A stretch of DNA of 25,766 nt from Parcubacteria group bacterium. Its GTDB lineage: Bacteria; Patescibacteria; ABY1; Buchananbacterales; UBA6539. This document shows positions 1 to 8,000 of the stretch, one piece after another. Positions within the stretch are counted from its first letter, which is position 1. The number at the start of each line of letters is the position of its first letter. The notes beneath the pieces were generated by a model. The model was not told the DNA's origin. It saw nothing but the letters and a program-made list of their open reading frames with translations, and ran no database searches. The DNA is taken from positions 1 through 25,766 of the forward strand of contig NYZP01000024.1 of the NCBI GenBank assembly GCA_002687175.1, read 5' to 3'. Made by a program: the position numbers and the translations under genes.

Positions 1-132
1 ATGACTAAGAAGGAAGCTGAGAAATTCGTGGTGGACGCCATAAGAGAGGGCACAGCCGAGGAGGATATTCTGTTCCTACATCATCCTTCTGTGGAAGTAA
101 AGATAACTGTTTCCTGTGCTAATCCCGAGTAA
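1..132 (+). CDS. 43-aa hypothetical protein
   Basis: A 43-codon open frame begins at the first base of the window with ATG and ends at TAA; the true start could lie further upstream, outside the window. The product begins MTKKEAEKFVVDAIREGT, is acidic, and has no membrane segment or recognisable motif. It is followed by a clean intrinsic terminator at 168-196, which supports it as the end of a plus-strand transcript. Its codons are GC-richer than the neighbouring housekeeping genes, like the other short orphan genes in this window. I do not recognise a family; function unknown. Confidence 0.5.
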   Translation: MTKKEAEKFVVDAIREGTAEEDILFLHHPSVEVKITVSCANPE

Positions 133-167
133 GCCCACGGCTTATTCTCTACTAGGATTATCCATAC

Positions 168-196
168 GGAGTTACTGCAAGGTAACTCCTTTTTTT
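168..196 (+). terminator. intrinsic terminator after the 43-aa ORF
   Basis: GGAGTTAC (168-175) pairs with GTAACTCC (182-189), an 8-bp perfect stem with a 6-nt loop, followed directly by seven T. It terminates plus-strand transcription. Confidence 0.85.
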
Positions 197-250
197 ATCC
201 AAAAACAACCTACAACCCCACCACTACCTTGAATCTTACACCTATCTTCT

Positions 251-1129
251 TTACCTTGCTATTGTAACGGCTACTCCCGATGCTGTGTGATGTGGTGACC
301 GAAATGGTCGATCGGTAATAAGTGGTTTATTATTTGGTAATATTCCGGCTACACTGTAGACTCTGGTTACCTCTAAAGACTCGGCCGTAGTCATTGCCGG
401 TAAAATTGAAGCCATGGTCTTGGCTAAAAGAGTTTTACCAGCCCCTGGTGGGCCAGATAATAGAACATTATGTGAACCAGCGGCAGCAATTTCTAATGCT
501 CGCTTAACATGATGTTGCCCTTTTACATAAGCCATGTCATAAATTGACATCAAAGTAGATTTTTCCAACAAAGTTTCTTTTTTAATAACAAATGGCTTAA
601 TTAAGTCTTTCCCTGATAAGTGCTTTACTAATTGAGATAAGTTTTTACAGGGATAAATATTAAGCCCTTTGATTAAAGTTGCTTCAGCAGCATTTCTGTG
701 AGGTAAATAGATATTTTTGATTCCCTGTTCTTTAGCTGCCAAGCAAACAGAAAGAACACCGTTAACTGGTCGCAACCGACCGTTTAATGCTAATTCACCG
801 ATAAAAATTTGTTTTTCCGGTTTGGCAATTGATTCAGCTAAAAATAATTGCTTAGTGGTTAATAAAATACTGACAGCAATTGGTAAATCATAAGCCGGTC
901 CTTCTTTTCTGAGGTCAGCCGGAGCTAAATTAATAGTAATTTTAGCTCGGGGCATTTTAAATCCCGAATTTTTAATAGCCGAGCGTACTCGTTCTTTTGA
1001 TTCATCAACTGATTTATCAGGCAAACCAACAATAAAAAACTTAGGTAACATAGGCGTGGTATCGGCTTCCACTTCAACTAACTCACAATTAAGACCTAGT
1101 ACCGCGGCAGTCATTACTTTTGAAGACAT
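251..1129 (-). pseudogene. comM: truncated ComM-like Mg-chelatase/AAA+ ATPase
   Basis: The 292-aa product matches the N-terminal part of the ComM/YifB family, which acts on branched DNA during natural transformation. An N-terminal Lon-protease-like ChlI domain occupies roughly residues 20-170. The AAA+ domain then begins, with Walker A GPPGAGKT at 226-233 and the family motif RPFRSPHHTAS at 274-284. The frame then runs into nine unrelated residues and a stop. Family members are about 500 aa; Walker B, sensor residues and the C-terminal domain are missing and I do not find them downstream in another frame. The break is inside the catalytic ATPase domain, so the product is probably inactive, unless the downstream half has moved elsewhere. 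The N-terminus is intact. Confidence 0.85.
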
Positions 1130-1199
1130 ACATTTATAATTTCTAATGATTAATTTTGAATTTTGAATAAATTTTTAATTTTTAATGACTGAAACCTAG

Positions 1200-1550
1200 T
1201 TATCTTAATGATGATACTATTTTTCCAAATATTAGAGTCAATTCTTGAGCTTCCAGCCAAATTTTTTTACAATTCTTTTGATATCTTATATCAGCTTTAA
1301 CTACCATTCTAAGCCAATGTTTGGTTTCCTGAACCTCTTTTTTACAAATAAATATTTTATTTCTAAAATCTTTTTTTGAACTTGCACCATTTGCTTCCAT
1401 ATAATTAGCACCAACGCTAGTCCCAGAGCGAACGAGTTGATTAATTACAGGCTTAGTAATCTGGTTAAGTTTTATACTTTTACAAAATTCAATAATATCC
1501 TCACCAAATTTAGCAGTTCTTTCTTCTAAATCATATGTTATATTTGTCAT
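1200..1550 (-). CDS. four-helix bundle protein (23S rRNA intervening-sequence family)
   Basis: The 116-aa product has the signature of the small four-helix-bundle family (often called S23 or IVP): an N-terminal 'DLEERTAKFGEDIIEFCKSI' helix, then 'QLVRSGTSVGANYMEANGA', then a helix with 'KEVQETKHWLRMV'. Length is typical (110-125 aa). The family is common as stand-alone genes in CPR genomes and is structurally related to the Avd protein of DGRs; this copy lies 13 kb from the DGR and is not part of it. Molecular role is unknown; nucleic-acid binding is plausible for the fold. It is encoded on the same strand as comM, 70 bp upstream. Confidence 0.85.
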   Translation of the reverse strand: MTNITYDLEERTAKFGEDIIEFCKSIKLNQITKPVINQLVRSGTSVGANYMEANGASSKKDFRNKIFICKKEVQETKHWLRMVVKADIRYQKNCKKIWLEAQELTLIFGKIVSSLR

Positions 1551-1656
1551 AGCTTTTTAAAAATTAAATCATTAAGGATTCATTCAAAATTCAAAATTAA
1601 GAATTCAAAATTTATTAGGGTATAACAAAAAACGCCCGGCAAAGGCGCTACGTTGA

Positions 1657-1687
1657 TTGACAAATTGATTTAAAAGAAGTATATAAT
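1657..1687 (+). promoter_or_regulatory. sigma-70-type promoter for the mini zinc-ribbon pair
   Basis: TTGACA at 1657-1662 is followed after 17 nt by TATATA (1680-1685), overlapping TATAAT at 1682-1687. It lies about 40 bp upstream of the ATG at 1728, which is preceded by a strong GGGAGG ribosome-binding site. Confidence 0.65.
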
Positions 1688-1727
1688 AACTATAGATATT
1701 TGTCTAGACTACTAGGGAGGACAAGAG

Positions 1728-1884
1728 ATGAAGCACCTTAAGCCGGTGACCTTACAAAAAAAAGGTTGAGCCACTTTTCGAGTGTCCACGTCACCACTGT
1801 TCTTTAGATGAGGACGAGAGAGGTAAGCCATACTGCGTATGGTGTTCACATCCAGAAGTGGAAGTTGTCATTGTGTTTGTATAA
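1728..1884 (+). pseudogene. mini zinc-ribbon gene split by +1 shift at an A8 tract
   Basis: ATG at 1728 has a good SD (GGGAGG, 1715-1720) and encodes MKHLKPVTLQKKG before a TGA at 1767. In the next frame, directly from the A8 run at 1756-1763, an open frame continues to TAA at 1882 and encodes a cysteine/histidine-rich segment (ECPRHHCSLDEDERGKPYCV, then WCSHPEVEVV). Removing one A from the run would join them into a protein of about 51 aa with a zinc-knuckle pattern. The next gene (1932) starts MTHLKPVTQEKP, so the two are tandem paralogues and the frameshift is real relative to the family. It may be a pseudogene, a sequencing error in a homopolymer, or a gene rescued by polymerase slippage. 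Confidence 0.6.
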
Positions 1885-1931
1885 CCGGAAATGTTTTAGT
1901 ACTTTAGGTTTTTGTAAGGAGGGCATGAGGT

Positions 1932-2078
1932 ATGACACACCTTAAACCAGTCACCCAAGAAAAACCAATTTGTTCAATTCACAAAGTAGAAGTACAAACT
2001 AAACTAGGCATCTTGGTGGAAGGAAAACAAATCTGCCCAATATGTCAGTCAGAGGCATCTATACCACCGTGGACTTAA
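1932..2078 (+). CDS. 48-aa mini zinc-ribbon protein
   Basis: ATG at 1932 is preceded by a strong SD (AGGAGGG, 1917-1923). The 48-aa product starts MTHLKPVTQEKP, has CSIH and CPIC pairs (zinc-ribbon-like C-x2-H ... C-x2-C) and ends SIPPWT. An earlier ATG at 1925 is out of frame and hits a stop after six codons, so 1932 is the start. It is a paralogue of the frameshifted gene at 1728 and probably shares its promoter. A terminator at 2104 ends the unit. Function unknown; it could bind zinc and either protein or nucleic acid. Confidence 0.65.
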   Translation: MTHLKPVTQEKPICSIHKVEVQTKLGILVEGKQICPICQSEASIPPWT

Positions 2079-2103
2079 TCTACAAAGAACATTAAGCGGT
2101 CAC

Positions 2104-2136
2104 ACCAGTTCAACTCTTACTGAGCTGGTTTTTTTT
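2104..2136 (+). terminator. intrinsic terminator shared by convergent genes
   Basis: ACCAGTTCA (2104-2112) pairs with TGAGCTGGT (2121-2129), with one G-T pair, followed by seven T. It ends the mini zinc-ribbon transcript and overlaps the last codons of the convergent lspA. Confidence 0.8.
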
Positions 2137-2577
2137 ATCTTTAAAAATATAAACTATCATAATACCAACCCCTAAAGAAATCATAGTATCGGCTAAATTA
2201 AAAACTGTAAAAAAAGGCATGTCAATATAATCTATCACAAAGCCGTAACGTAAACGATCAATAAAATTCGAAATGGCACCAACTATTATTAAAGTTAAAC
2301 CTAGAATTAATATTAAATCTTTTTGGATATAAGCTTTGATTAATAATCGAACTAAGATTAAAATTATAATAATAATTAAAACCAGCAAAAATATCGGATT
2401 AAAATTAATACCAAAGGCCACGCCAGTATTTTTTACAAAATGAAAACTAAAACCAAGTGAACTAAAATCACCTCCAAACATTTTGGAGGCGTTTTGAATA
2501 AAGTATAGTTTTAATATCCGATCAACAGCAAACAAAACTAAAATTAAAAAGTTCAAACCTACATATTTTTTAAGCAT
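2110..2577 (-). CDS. lspA: lipoprotein signal peptidase (signal peptidase II)
   Basis: A membrane aspartyl protease that cleaves signal peptides from diacylglyceryl-modified prolipoproteins. The 155-aa protein has four hydrophobic segments (about 7-27, 60-80, 87-104, 125-147). Family motifs are all visible: NTGVAFG (50-56), the SNFIDR motif (103-108) followed by VIDYI with catalytic Asp116, and FNLAD with catalytic Asp130. Length fits the family. It begins 3 nt after the stop of the upstream dksA-like gene, so the two are translated from one transcript. Its 3' end overlaps the convergent terminator at 2104-2136. Presence implies that this organism makes lipoproteins. Confidence 0.95.
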   Translation of the reverse strand: MLKKYVGLNFLILVLFAVDRILKLYFIQNASKMFGGDFSSLGFSFHFVKNTGVAFGINFNPIFLLVLIIIIILILVRLLIKAYIQKDLILILGLTLIIVGAISNFIDRLRYGFVIDYIDMPFFTVFNLADTMISLGVGIMIVYIFKDKKNQLSKS

Positions 2578-2580
2578 CGT

Positions 2581-2952
2581 CTAATCCTCTCCTTTTAATT
2601 TCTTTTTACAGGAGACACAAGAACTTGATGTTGGTCTAATTTCCAATCTTTTTTCTTCAATTGAATTACCACAGTGCTTACAGATACCATAGTTGCCTTT
2701 GGTAATACTGGCTAATGCCTTGTTCACATCACGAAGTTGCTTTTCTAAAGTATGTTCTAAAGAAAGTCTGTCACTATAAGTAGCTACCTCGGCGGCATTC
2801 TCGTCATCCTTGGTTCCGAAATCAGGAAAGTCGGTTTGATAGTTATCATCAATCTTGCTGTCCTTTTTAGCGAAGGTAGCCAATTCATTTTCTAAATGAC
2901 TCTTTTCTTCAGCTAACTTATTTTTAATTGTATTTAATATTTTATCATCCAT
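2581..2952 (-). CDS. DksA/TraR-family zinc-finger transcription factor
   Basis: The 123-aa product has an N-terminal helical hairpin (about 1-85, with the acidic stretch KDDENAAEVATYSDRLSLEH) and a C-terminal four-cysteine zinc finger (C91, C94, C112, C115; CKHC and CVSC). This is the layout of DksA/TraR/YteA proteins, which insert their coiled coil into the RNA polymerase secondary channel. Length is typical. The helix tip lacks a clear DxxDxA motif, so stringent-response activity cannot be assumed. The ATG sits only 10 nt downstream of a TATAAT box (2963-2968), so the mRNA is probably leaderless; no SD is present. lspA follows after 3 nt. Confidence 0.88.
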   Translation of the reverse strand: MDDKILNTIKNKLAEEKSHLENELATFAKKDSKIDDNYQTDFPDFGTKDDENAAEVATYSDRLSLEHTLEKQLRDVNKALASITKGNYGICKHCGNSIEEKRLEIRPTSSSCVSCKKKLKGED

Positions 2953-2962
2953 ATTATCTTAT

Positions 2963-2990
2963 ATTATATACGACCAAATAATGTTGTCAA
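2963..2990 (-). promoter_or_regulatory. promoter giving a leaderless dksA-lspA mRNA
   Basis: On the minus strand TTGACA (2985-2990) is followed after 16 nt by TATAAT (2963-2968). A start point 6-8 nt downstream would fall within about 3-5 nt of the dksA ATG (2952), and there is no SD in between. Confidence 0.7.
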
Positions 2991-3014
2991 TAACCTTTTA
3001 AAAAATATTTAAGT

Positions 3015-3071
3015 AATTAAAAAAGGCGCAGTTAGCGCCCAATAATTATTATTGAATAGCGACTGCGCCTT
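3015..3071 (-). terminator. intrinsic terminator of the candidate ncRNA
   Basis: AAGGCGCAGT (3023-3032) and ACTGCGCCTT (3062-3071) form a perfect 10-bp stem, with a second GGGCGCTA/TAGCG pairing inside. On the minus strand the stem is followed by a T-run (A-run at 3019-3024 on the plus strand). Confidence 0.75.
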
Positions 3072-3395
3072 GAAACTTTTAGCGCAGACGCTCGAACACC
3101 CAGTAGGCAGGAAACCAATTAAATGATTTTCTATCTACTGAATGATCAAGCATAGCCCACACAAAAGTGGTTATGCTTTCACTGACTAAAGCGCTCCTCT
3201 ACCTCTCTATGGTTAGGGTACTCTTTGTGGACCCTTTCAACCGCTGTTTTTGTTTTTGTTTTTGTAGGACATAGTCAGATTTATGTCCTGAAGTGAAAGA
3301 GTAGTAGAGAAGAGAAAAATTTCTCCAACTGTGTTTAAGTACACTTTGGGGAAACATTTCTATTTAGTTTTAAATATCAACAGCAACTTTACTGT
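3015..3395 (-). ncRNA. candidate structured noncoding RNA of about 380 nt, family unknown
   Basis: The unit runs from a consensus promoter (3402-3430) to an intrinsic terminator (3015-3071), with no credible ORF between. dksA downstream has its own promoter, so this is an independent transcript. Visible helices, in plus coordinates: 3267-3273 with 3282-3288; 3149-3154 with 3172-3177 enclosing 3157-3160 with 3067-like inner pair at 3167-3170; GTAGAGAAG at 3304-3312 with CTCCTCTAC at 3194-3202; AGTGAAAG at 3292-3299 with CTTTCACT at 3176-3183. The last two helices interleave, giving a pseudoknot. An unstructured A/C-rich linker (ACAAAA repeats in the RNA) lies near 3245-3265. I checked for RNase P, tmRNA, SRP and T-box signatures and saw none. 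Exact 5' end is inferred. Confidence 0.6.
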
Positions 3396-3401
3396 AATAT
3401 A

Positions 3402-3430
3402 AATATATCACATAAAAATAGCTATGTCAA
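3402..3430 (-). promoter_or_regulatory. consensus promoter of the candidate ncRNA
   Basis: Minus strand: TTGACA (3425-3430), 17-nt spacer, TATATT (3402-3407). No ORF starts downstream before the terminator at 3015-3071. Confidence 0.75.
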
Positions 3431-3557
3431 TGTTTAGTACCAAAAATTAAAAAAATGCTTTAAATTAGCAATTATAATCTCTTTACATTTTGTTTTAAAA
3501 CTTGTGTACTAAAATGTAAATTATTAACATATTATCCACACTTACTAAAAAAACTGT

Positions 3558-5045
3558 TTATAACTTTAATACACACCCATTTACTCTACCTTTAACATCT
3601 TCACTGACTAACACGGTGCCTTGAGGTAAAAAGGCATAAAATTCAGAAAATAAATTATCATTGTTAAAGATTAAATAACTACCTTTGCTTTCACATTGAG
3701 TAACAACATCATCTAAGAGGACATCCGTGGTAGTAATAAAACTCTTCAGTAACTCTTGTGAACTAGAAATAATCATTTTACTGTCTTCAATAAAATAACT
3801 TATTTCAAAATTTAAAAACGGTTCTTTTAAATAATTAATATTATCTTGTTGTTGCCACTGCCATAACTCCGGCTTAGCTAAAAGTTCTGTTACTGTTGTC
3901 CCATCAGGCAATACATAATCAACTCCTCTTGGTAATTTTTGGGCTAAAATTATTTGAACTAGTTGCTCAAAACTACTAACTTGCTGATCAGAAGTATGGG
4001 GTACAACCATTACGTAATCAAAACCAAAAGCATTATCATTTTTATCAAAAATAATTAAATCAACTTCTTGATTAATTAACAATTCAACTGAACTTGATAA
4101 ATCAAAATCATATATTACTTTTAAACTATTAGCCGTAGTCTTAAAAAATTCCGAAAAATCTTCATTAGCACTTCCCCAACTCTTAAAAATGTCAGCTAAA
4201 TTTATATTAGATAAATAAACACTAAAACTGGTTGGTAAATATTGAGTTAAATTATTATTAGCTGTAATCGCTGAAGATATTTCTGGAAAAACTTTGAAGC
4301 GCCATTGATTATTTGATTTAAAAAATGGTTTAGATTGATAAAAAGATAAGTAGATATCTTGATTTATTAACTGAACAAAAAGTTTGTTCGCTAAATTTTG
4401 GTTACTATTTAGATAGGATTTTAGATTATCGGCGTCTAAATATAAAGTTAGTAAGCCTTGTCTCATTATTTTAGAGTCGGTTTGTGATGCTAAAGAAAAA
4501 GTTTTACCGTTTACAACTTGGTTAATTTTATCTAAAGCAACACTACTGGCAGATACTGCAACAGTATTTTTATTTATCATTAAATAATTATCCAGGTTAG
4601 TGCTGTATGACTGTAAAAGATGAGCATCTTTAAACTCAAATAAAAAAACTGTGTCTAAACTTTCGTTGTCATTTAAAATTAATACTAAAGCCACTTGTTG
4701 TGAGTTAGCCAGTAAATCATCATTAAAAGATAATTGTGAGAATAACTCATCTTTTTCCATAACCTGAAAAAAATGATTGAACGGTAAGTCACTAATCTTC
4801 TCTGTTTGCCATGGCCAAATGGCATGATTGGCATTAAGGTATAAAACTGAATCAATTGGTGCTAAATTAATTAAACGATCAGCTGATTGTCGATGCCAAT
4901 AAAAGTAAGCCCCGATTAAAGACAACAATATAAAAAAAACTCCAACCAAGACAGTCCAAATTATTAATTTATTAAAGTTAAACTTTTTAACTTCGGAGTT
5001 AATTAAAGTGTTTGAATTTTGGACATCTTGGAAGGAGTCTTCCAT
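3558..5045 (-). CDS. membrane-anchored hypothetical protein, DUF3352-like
   Basis: The 495-aa protein has a short cytoplasmic N-terminus (about 1-26), one membrane-spanning segment (about 28-49, LIIWTVLVGVFFILLSLIGA) and a large extracytoplasmic part. The start of that part, 'LINLAPIDSVLYLNANHA', and the repeated alternation of short strands and 'Q/N-rich' loops resemble DUF3352 proteins; I hold that assignment as moderate. No catalytic motif is seen. It starts 33 bp after the pnp stop on the same strand and is probably the last gene of the rpsO-NYN-pnp operon. A small palindrome (ATTGTA/TACAAT, 5046-5061) sits directly before the ATG and no SD is visible. Confidence 0.7.
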   Translation of the reverse strand: MEDSFQDVQNSNTLINSEVKKFNFNKLIIWTVLVGVFFILLSLIGAYFYWHRQSADRLINLAPIDSVLYLNANHAIWPWQTEKISDLPFNHFFQVMEKDELFSQLSFNDDLLANSQQVALVLILNDNESLDTVFLFEFKDAHLLQSYSTNLDNYLMINKNTVAVSASSVALDKINQVVNGKTFSLASQTDSKIMRQGLLTLYLDADNLKSYLNSNQNLANKLFVQLINQDIYLSFYQSKPFFKSNNQWRFKVFPEISSAITANNNLTQYLPTSFSVYLSNINLADIFKSWGSANEDFSEFFKTTANSLKVIYDFDLSSSVELLINQEVDLIIFDKNDNAFGFDYVMVVPHTSDQQVSSFEQLVQIILAQKLPRGVDYVLPDGTTVTELLAKPELWQWQQQDNINYLKEPFLNFEISYFIEDSKMIISSSQELLKSFITTTDVLLDDVVTQCESKGSYLIFNNDNLFSEFYAFLPQGTVLVSEDVKGRVNGCVLKL

Positions 5046-5078
5046 ATTGTAACGCTACAATCTTTTTTTAATTTTTAT

Positions 5079-7286
5079 CTAGAATTTCTTTTGAGAATTT
5101 GGTTTGTAAGGTTTTTTACCTTCGGAACTGTAATTATCTTTACCACGAGACGGTTTAGGAAGTAATTCTTTCATCGAAAGATTGATTCTCCCCTTTTCAT
5201 CTATCTTAATAACTTTTACTTTAACCGTGTCACCAGCTTTAACAACGTCGCTAACCTGTCCAACCCGGTGATGTGCCAATTCAGAAATGTGCACCATACC
5301 TTCTTGGCCAGGTAAAATTTCAACCATCGCACCAAAATCAAACATTCTGGTAACCGGACCTTCAAAAGTTTCACCAACTTCTACTTCCCGGACGATATTT
5401 TTAATCCAATCAACAGCTTTATCACCTTCCGATCCACTGACCGCGGTTACATTAACGGTTCCGTCATCTTCAATATCAATTTGGACACCAGTTTCTTCAA
5501 TAATTTTATTAATTATTTTACCACCGGGGCCAATAACTTCACGTATTTTATCAGGATTAATCTTAAATGACACAATCTTTGGAGCATATTCCGAAAGATC
5601 GGTTCGTGGAGCGGTAATTACCTTGTCCATTGCCTTTAAAATCTCTAAACGGGCATCTAAGCCTTGATCTAAAGCTTTTTTCACAACATCCATAGGAATT
5701 CCTTTAGTTTTAGTATCTAACTGAATTGCTGTAATACCGTCTTTAGAACCAGCAATTTTAAAGTCCATTCCGCCGGGACCGTCTTCTAAATCTTGTAAAT
5801 CAGTCAAAACTTTGAATTTTCCCTTAGATTCATCAGAAGCAACACCCATAGCAATACCGGCAACTGATTTTTTAAGTGGTACCCCAGCATCAAATAGAGC
5901 TAAACTGGAACCACAAGCACTGGCCATTGAAGACGAGCCGTTAGAACCTAATACCTCTGAAACTACTCTAACCGTATAAGGAAACTCTTCTTTATCTGGC
6001 ATTAAAGGTAAAATTGCTTTTTCCGCTAAAGCACCATGACCAATTTCCCTACGGCCTGGTGAACCAATTCTGCCTGTTTCACCAACAGAGTAGGGTGGAA
6101 AATTATAATGATGCATAAATCTTTTGGTACCAGAAATCTCTAAACCTTCTAATGATTGTTCGTCACCAGGAGATCCTAGGGTAACAATTGATAAAACTTG
6201 AGTTTCACCACGGTTAAACAGTCCTGTACCGTGAGTTCGTGGTAAAAGTCCCACGGTTACGTCAAGATTTCGTAATTCAGTTAACTTACGGCCATCAACC
6301 CTTCGATCATCTTCTAAAATAGCTCTAGTAACTTCTTTTTCAGCAAAATCTTCAAATAAAGGCAAAGCTTTCTTGCGACGTTCTTTACCAATACCTTCAC
6401 CTTCTAAATAAACTAGCATCTCATCTTTAGCTTTGGACAAGGCATCTTTGCGTTCAGATTTGGTTTTTAACTTTTTATCAAACAAAACTTTAGGGATATT
6501 TGTTTCAATCCATTGTTGAGTCTTTTCAATTAACTCTTTAGTAGCTTCCGGTGCTTCTACGTCTTCTGCCTCATCAGACACTGGAATTTCCGGAATTGTC
6601 TTTTCCTTGCCTGCTTCTTTAACTACTTCGTTAATTAATTTAATAACTTTCTTAATAGGCTTAAGTGACAGTTCAATGGCGTCATAAACAACTTTTTCTT
6701 TAACTTCTTGTCCATCAGCTTCAATCATTAGAACTTTGTCGTCCATACCAGCGACGATAAGATTCAAATCACTATTGTCCCGCTGTTCAAAAGTAGGATT
6801 AATTACCAATTCACCGTCCACACGACCAACACGTAACCCAGCTAACGGTCCATCCCAAGGAATATTAGACATAGCAATAGCCGTTGAAGCACCAATTAAA
6901 CTGACAATGTCTGAATCATTTTCGTTATCATAAGATAAAATAGTTAAAATAACCTGAACTTCATTTTTTATTTCTTTAGGAAACAACGGCCTGATGCAAC
7001 GATCAATCAACCGTGATGTTAAAACCGCTTCATCACTTGGCCGGCCTTCACGTTTTATCCAGCGACTGCCTTTAATTTTTCCAGCGGCGTACAACTTTTC
7101 TTCATAATCAACTGATAAAGGAAACCAATTAACTCCTTCTCTAATACCACCCATAGTTGCGGCAGCTAAAACAACCGTGTCGCCATAGCGCACGGTGCAA
7201 GAACCACCGGCTTGTTTAGCTAAAACACCGGTTTCAATACTTAATTTTTTTCCGGCAAAATCAACCTCAAAACTTTTTTTTGTCAT
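5079..7286 (-). CDS. pnp: polyribonucleotide nucleotidyltransferase (PNPase)
   Basis: Phosphorolytic 3'-5' exoribonuclease of the RNA decay machinery. The 735-aa protein shows the full domain order: RNase PH-like 1 (about 12-140, with FPLSVDYEEKLYAAGKIKGS), helical linker (about 240-320), catalytic RNase PH-like 2 (about 325-560), KH (GPGGKIINKI from 586) and S1 (about 641-706), then a basic tail. Catalytic-site features of the second PH domain are present: GETQ, the GSNGSSSMAS phosphate loop, and the GGMDFKIAG segment followed by an acidic IQLDTK. Length matches bacterial PNPases. SD AAGGAG lies 7 nt before the ATG. It sits downstream of rpsO and an NYN gene; rpsO-pnp adjacency is widespread in bacteria. 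Confidence 0.97.
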   Translation of the reverse strand: MTKKSFEVDFAGKKLSIETGVLAKQAGGSCTVRYGDTVVLAAATMGGIREGVNWFPLSVDYEEKLYAAGKIKGSRWIKREGRPSDEAVLTSRLIDRCIRPLFPKEIKNEVQVILTILSYDNENDSDIVSLIGASTAIAMSNIPWDGPLAGLRVGRVDGELVINPTFEQRDNSDLNLIVAGMDDKVLMIEADGQEVKEKVVYDAIELSLKPIKKVIKLINEVVKEAGKEKTIPEIPVSDEAEDVEAPEATKELIEKTQQWIETNIPKVLFDKKLKTKSERKDALSKAKDEMLVYLEGEGIGKERRKKALPLFEDFAEKEVTRAILEDDRRVDGRKLTELRNLDVTVGLLPRTHGTGLFNRGETQVLSIVTLGSPGDEQSLEGLEISGTKRFMHHYNFPPYSVGETGRIGSPGRREIGHGALAEKAILPLMPDKEEFPYTVRVVSEVLGSNGSSSMASACGSSLALFDAGVPLKKSVAGIAMGVASDESKGKFKVLTDLQDLEDGPGGMDFKIAGSKDGITAIQLDTKTKGIPMDVVKKALDQGLDARLEILKAMDKVITAPRTDLSEYAPKIVSFKINPDKIREVIGPGGKIINKIIEETGVQIDIEDDGTVNVTAVSGSEGDKAVDWIKNIVREVEVGETFEGPVTRMFDFGAMVEILPGQEGMVHISELAHHRVGQVSDVVKAGDTVKVKVIKIDEKGRINLSMKELLPKPSRGKDNYSSEGKKPYKPNSQKKF

Positions 7287-7339
7287 AAAGACTCCTTATG
7301 GTTGATCTATCGGAAATGACGTTACTAGTACTTACTCAA

Positions 7340-7359
7340 TTAGGTATTATGTTACCTAA
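7340..7359. promoter_or_regulatory. hairpin in the NYN-pnp intergenic leader
   Basis: TTAGGTA (7340-7346) and TACCTAA (7353-7359) form a 7-bp perfect stem with a 6-nt loop about 55 nt upstream of the pnp start. PNPase messages are often autoregulated through leader stems; that role here is only inference. Confidence 0.4.
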
Positions 7360-7415
7360 CCAAATAGCTACTAACAACGTTTAATCAAACTAATAAATCA
7401 ACCTTAATTAAATTA

Positions 7416-7964
7416 TTATTTACCTCTTTTTAATCGATTAATGAATTTACGTTTTTTCTCGGTCACGGCAATCAAATACTTTTTAGTATCTTTGCCTAAA
7501 TCAATAAAATCATCAACTGCTTCAATTAATCTGGAAGATGTTGTTTTACCAAAGGCTAACACTTCAACCTGACAACCTTTATTCTCTCTCAAATAAGTTA
7601 CTAGAGGAATGTAATCACCATCACCAGAAACAATAATAATACTGTCTAACCGATCTGCTAACTTAATAGCATCTACAGCAATACCAACATCCCAGTCGGC
7701 TTTTTTAGCACCGCCAGCAAAAACTTGTAGATCTTTGGCTTTAACTTCAAAGCCCTGACTGTCTAAAGCACCAAAAAATCCTCTTTCTTCTTCAGATTCT
7801 GATTTAATAACATAAGCAATTGCTCTAATTAATTTTCGTTTAGCAATAGCGGTATTTAAAACTTCCTCAAAATTTACTTTAGCACCATACAAATTTTTAG
7901 CTGAATGGTACATATTAGCGACGTCAACGAATACGCCAACCCGCTGTTCTTCATGTTTAATCAT
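7416..7964 (-). CDS. NYN-domain (LabA/DUF88-like) putative ribonuclease
   Basis: The 182-aa protein carries a PIN-like NYN domain. Conserved acidic residues expected to bind metal are visible: D14 in VFVDVANMYH, D90/D92 in KADWDVGIAVDAI, D98, and D115/D117 in IIVSGDGDYIPLV. The VSGDGDY motif is diagnostic of the LabA-like group. A basic C-terminal tail (KKRKFINRLKRGK) could contact RNA. It lies between rpsO and pnp on the same strand, 36 bp after rpsO and about 130 bp before pnp, which suggests a role in RNA turnover or ribosome-linked processing. No individual substrate can be assigned. Confidence 0.85.
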   Translation of the reverse strand: MIKHEEQRVGVFVDVANMYHSAKNLYGAKVNFEEVLNTAIAKRKLIRAIAYVIKSESEEERGFFGALDSQGFEVKAKDLQVFAGGAKKADWDVGIAVDAIKLADRLDSIIIVSGDGDYIPLVTYLRENKGCQVEVLAFGKTTSSRLIEAVDDFIDLGKDTKKYLIAVTEKKRKFINRLKRGK

Positions 7965-8000
7965 ATAACTTTCTGTAAAAATTAGATAAATTTATAAAAA

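Noticed and set aside
3015..3395. RNase P RNA, tmRNA, SRP RNA or T-box leader
   Set aside because: No GAGGAAAGTCC core, no tRNA-like ends, no SRP tetraloop region and no T-box sequence were found by eye on either strand.
5287..5667. 126-aa plus-strand ORF within pnp (and 6736-6933)
   Set aside because: Antisense shadows of a clearly conserved PNPase frame, rich in S, T and I as expected for an antisense reading.
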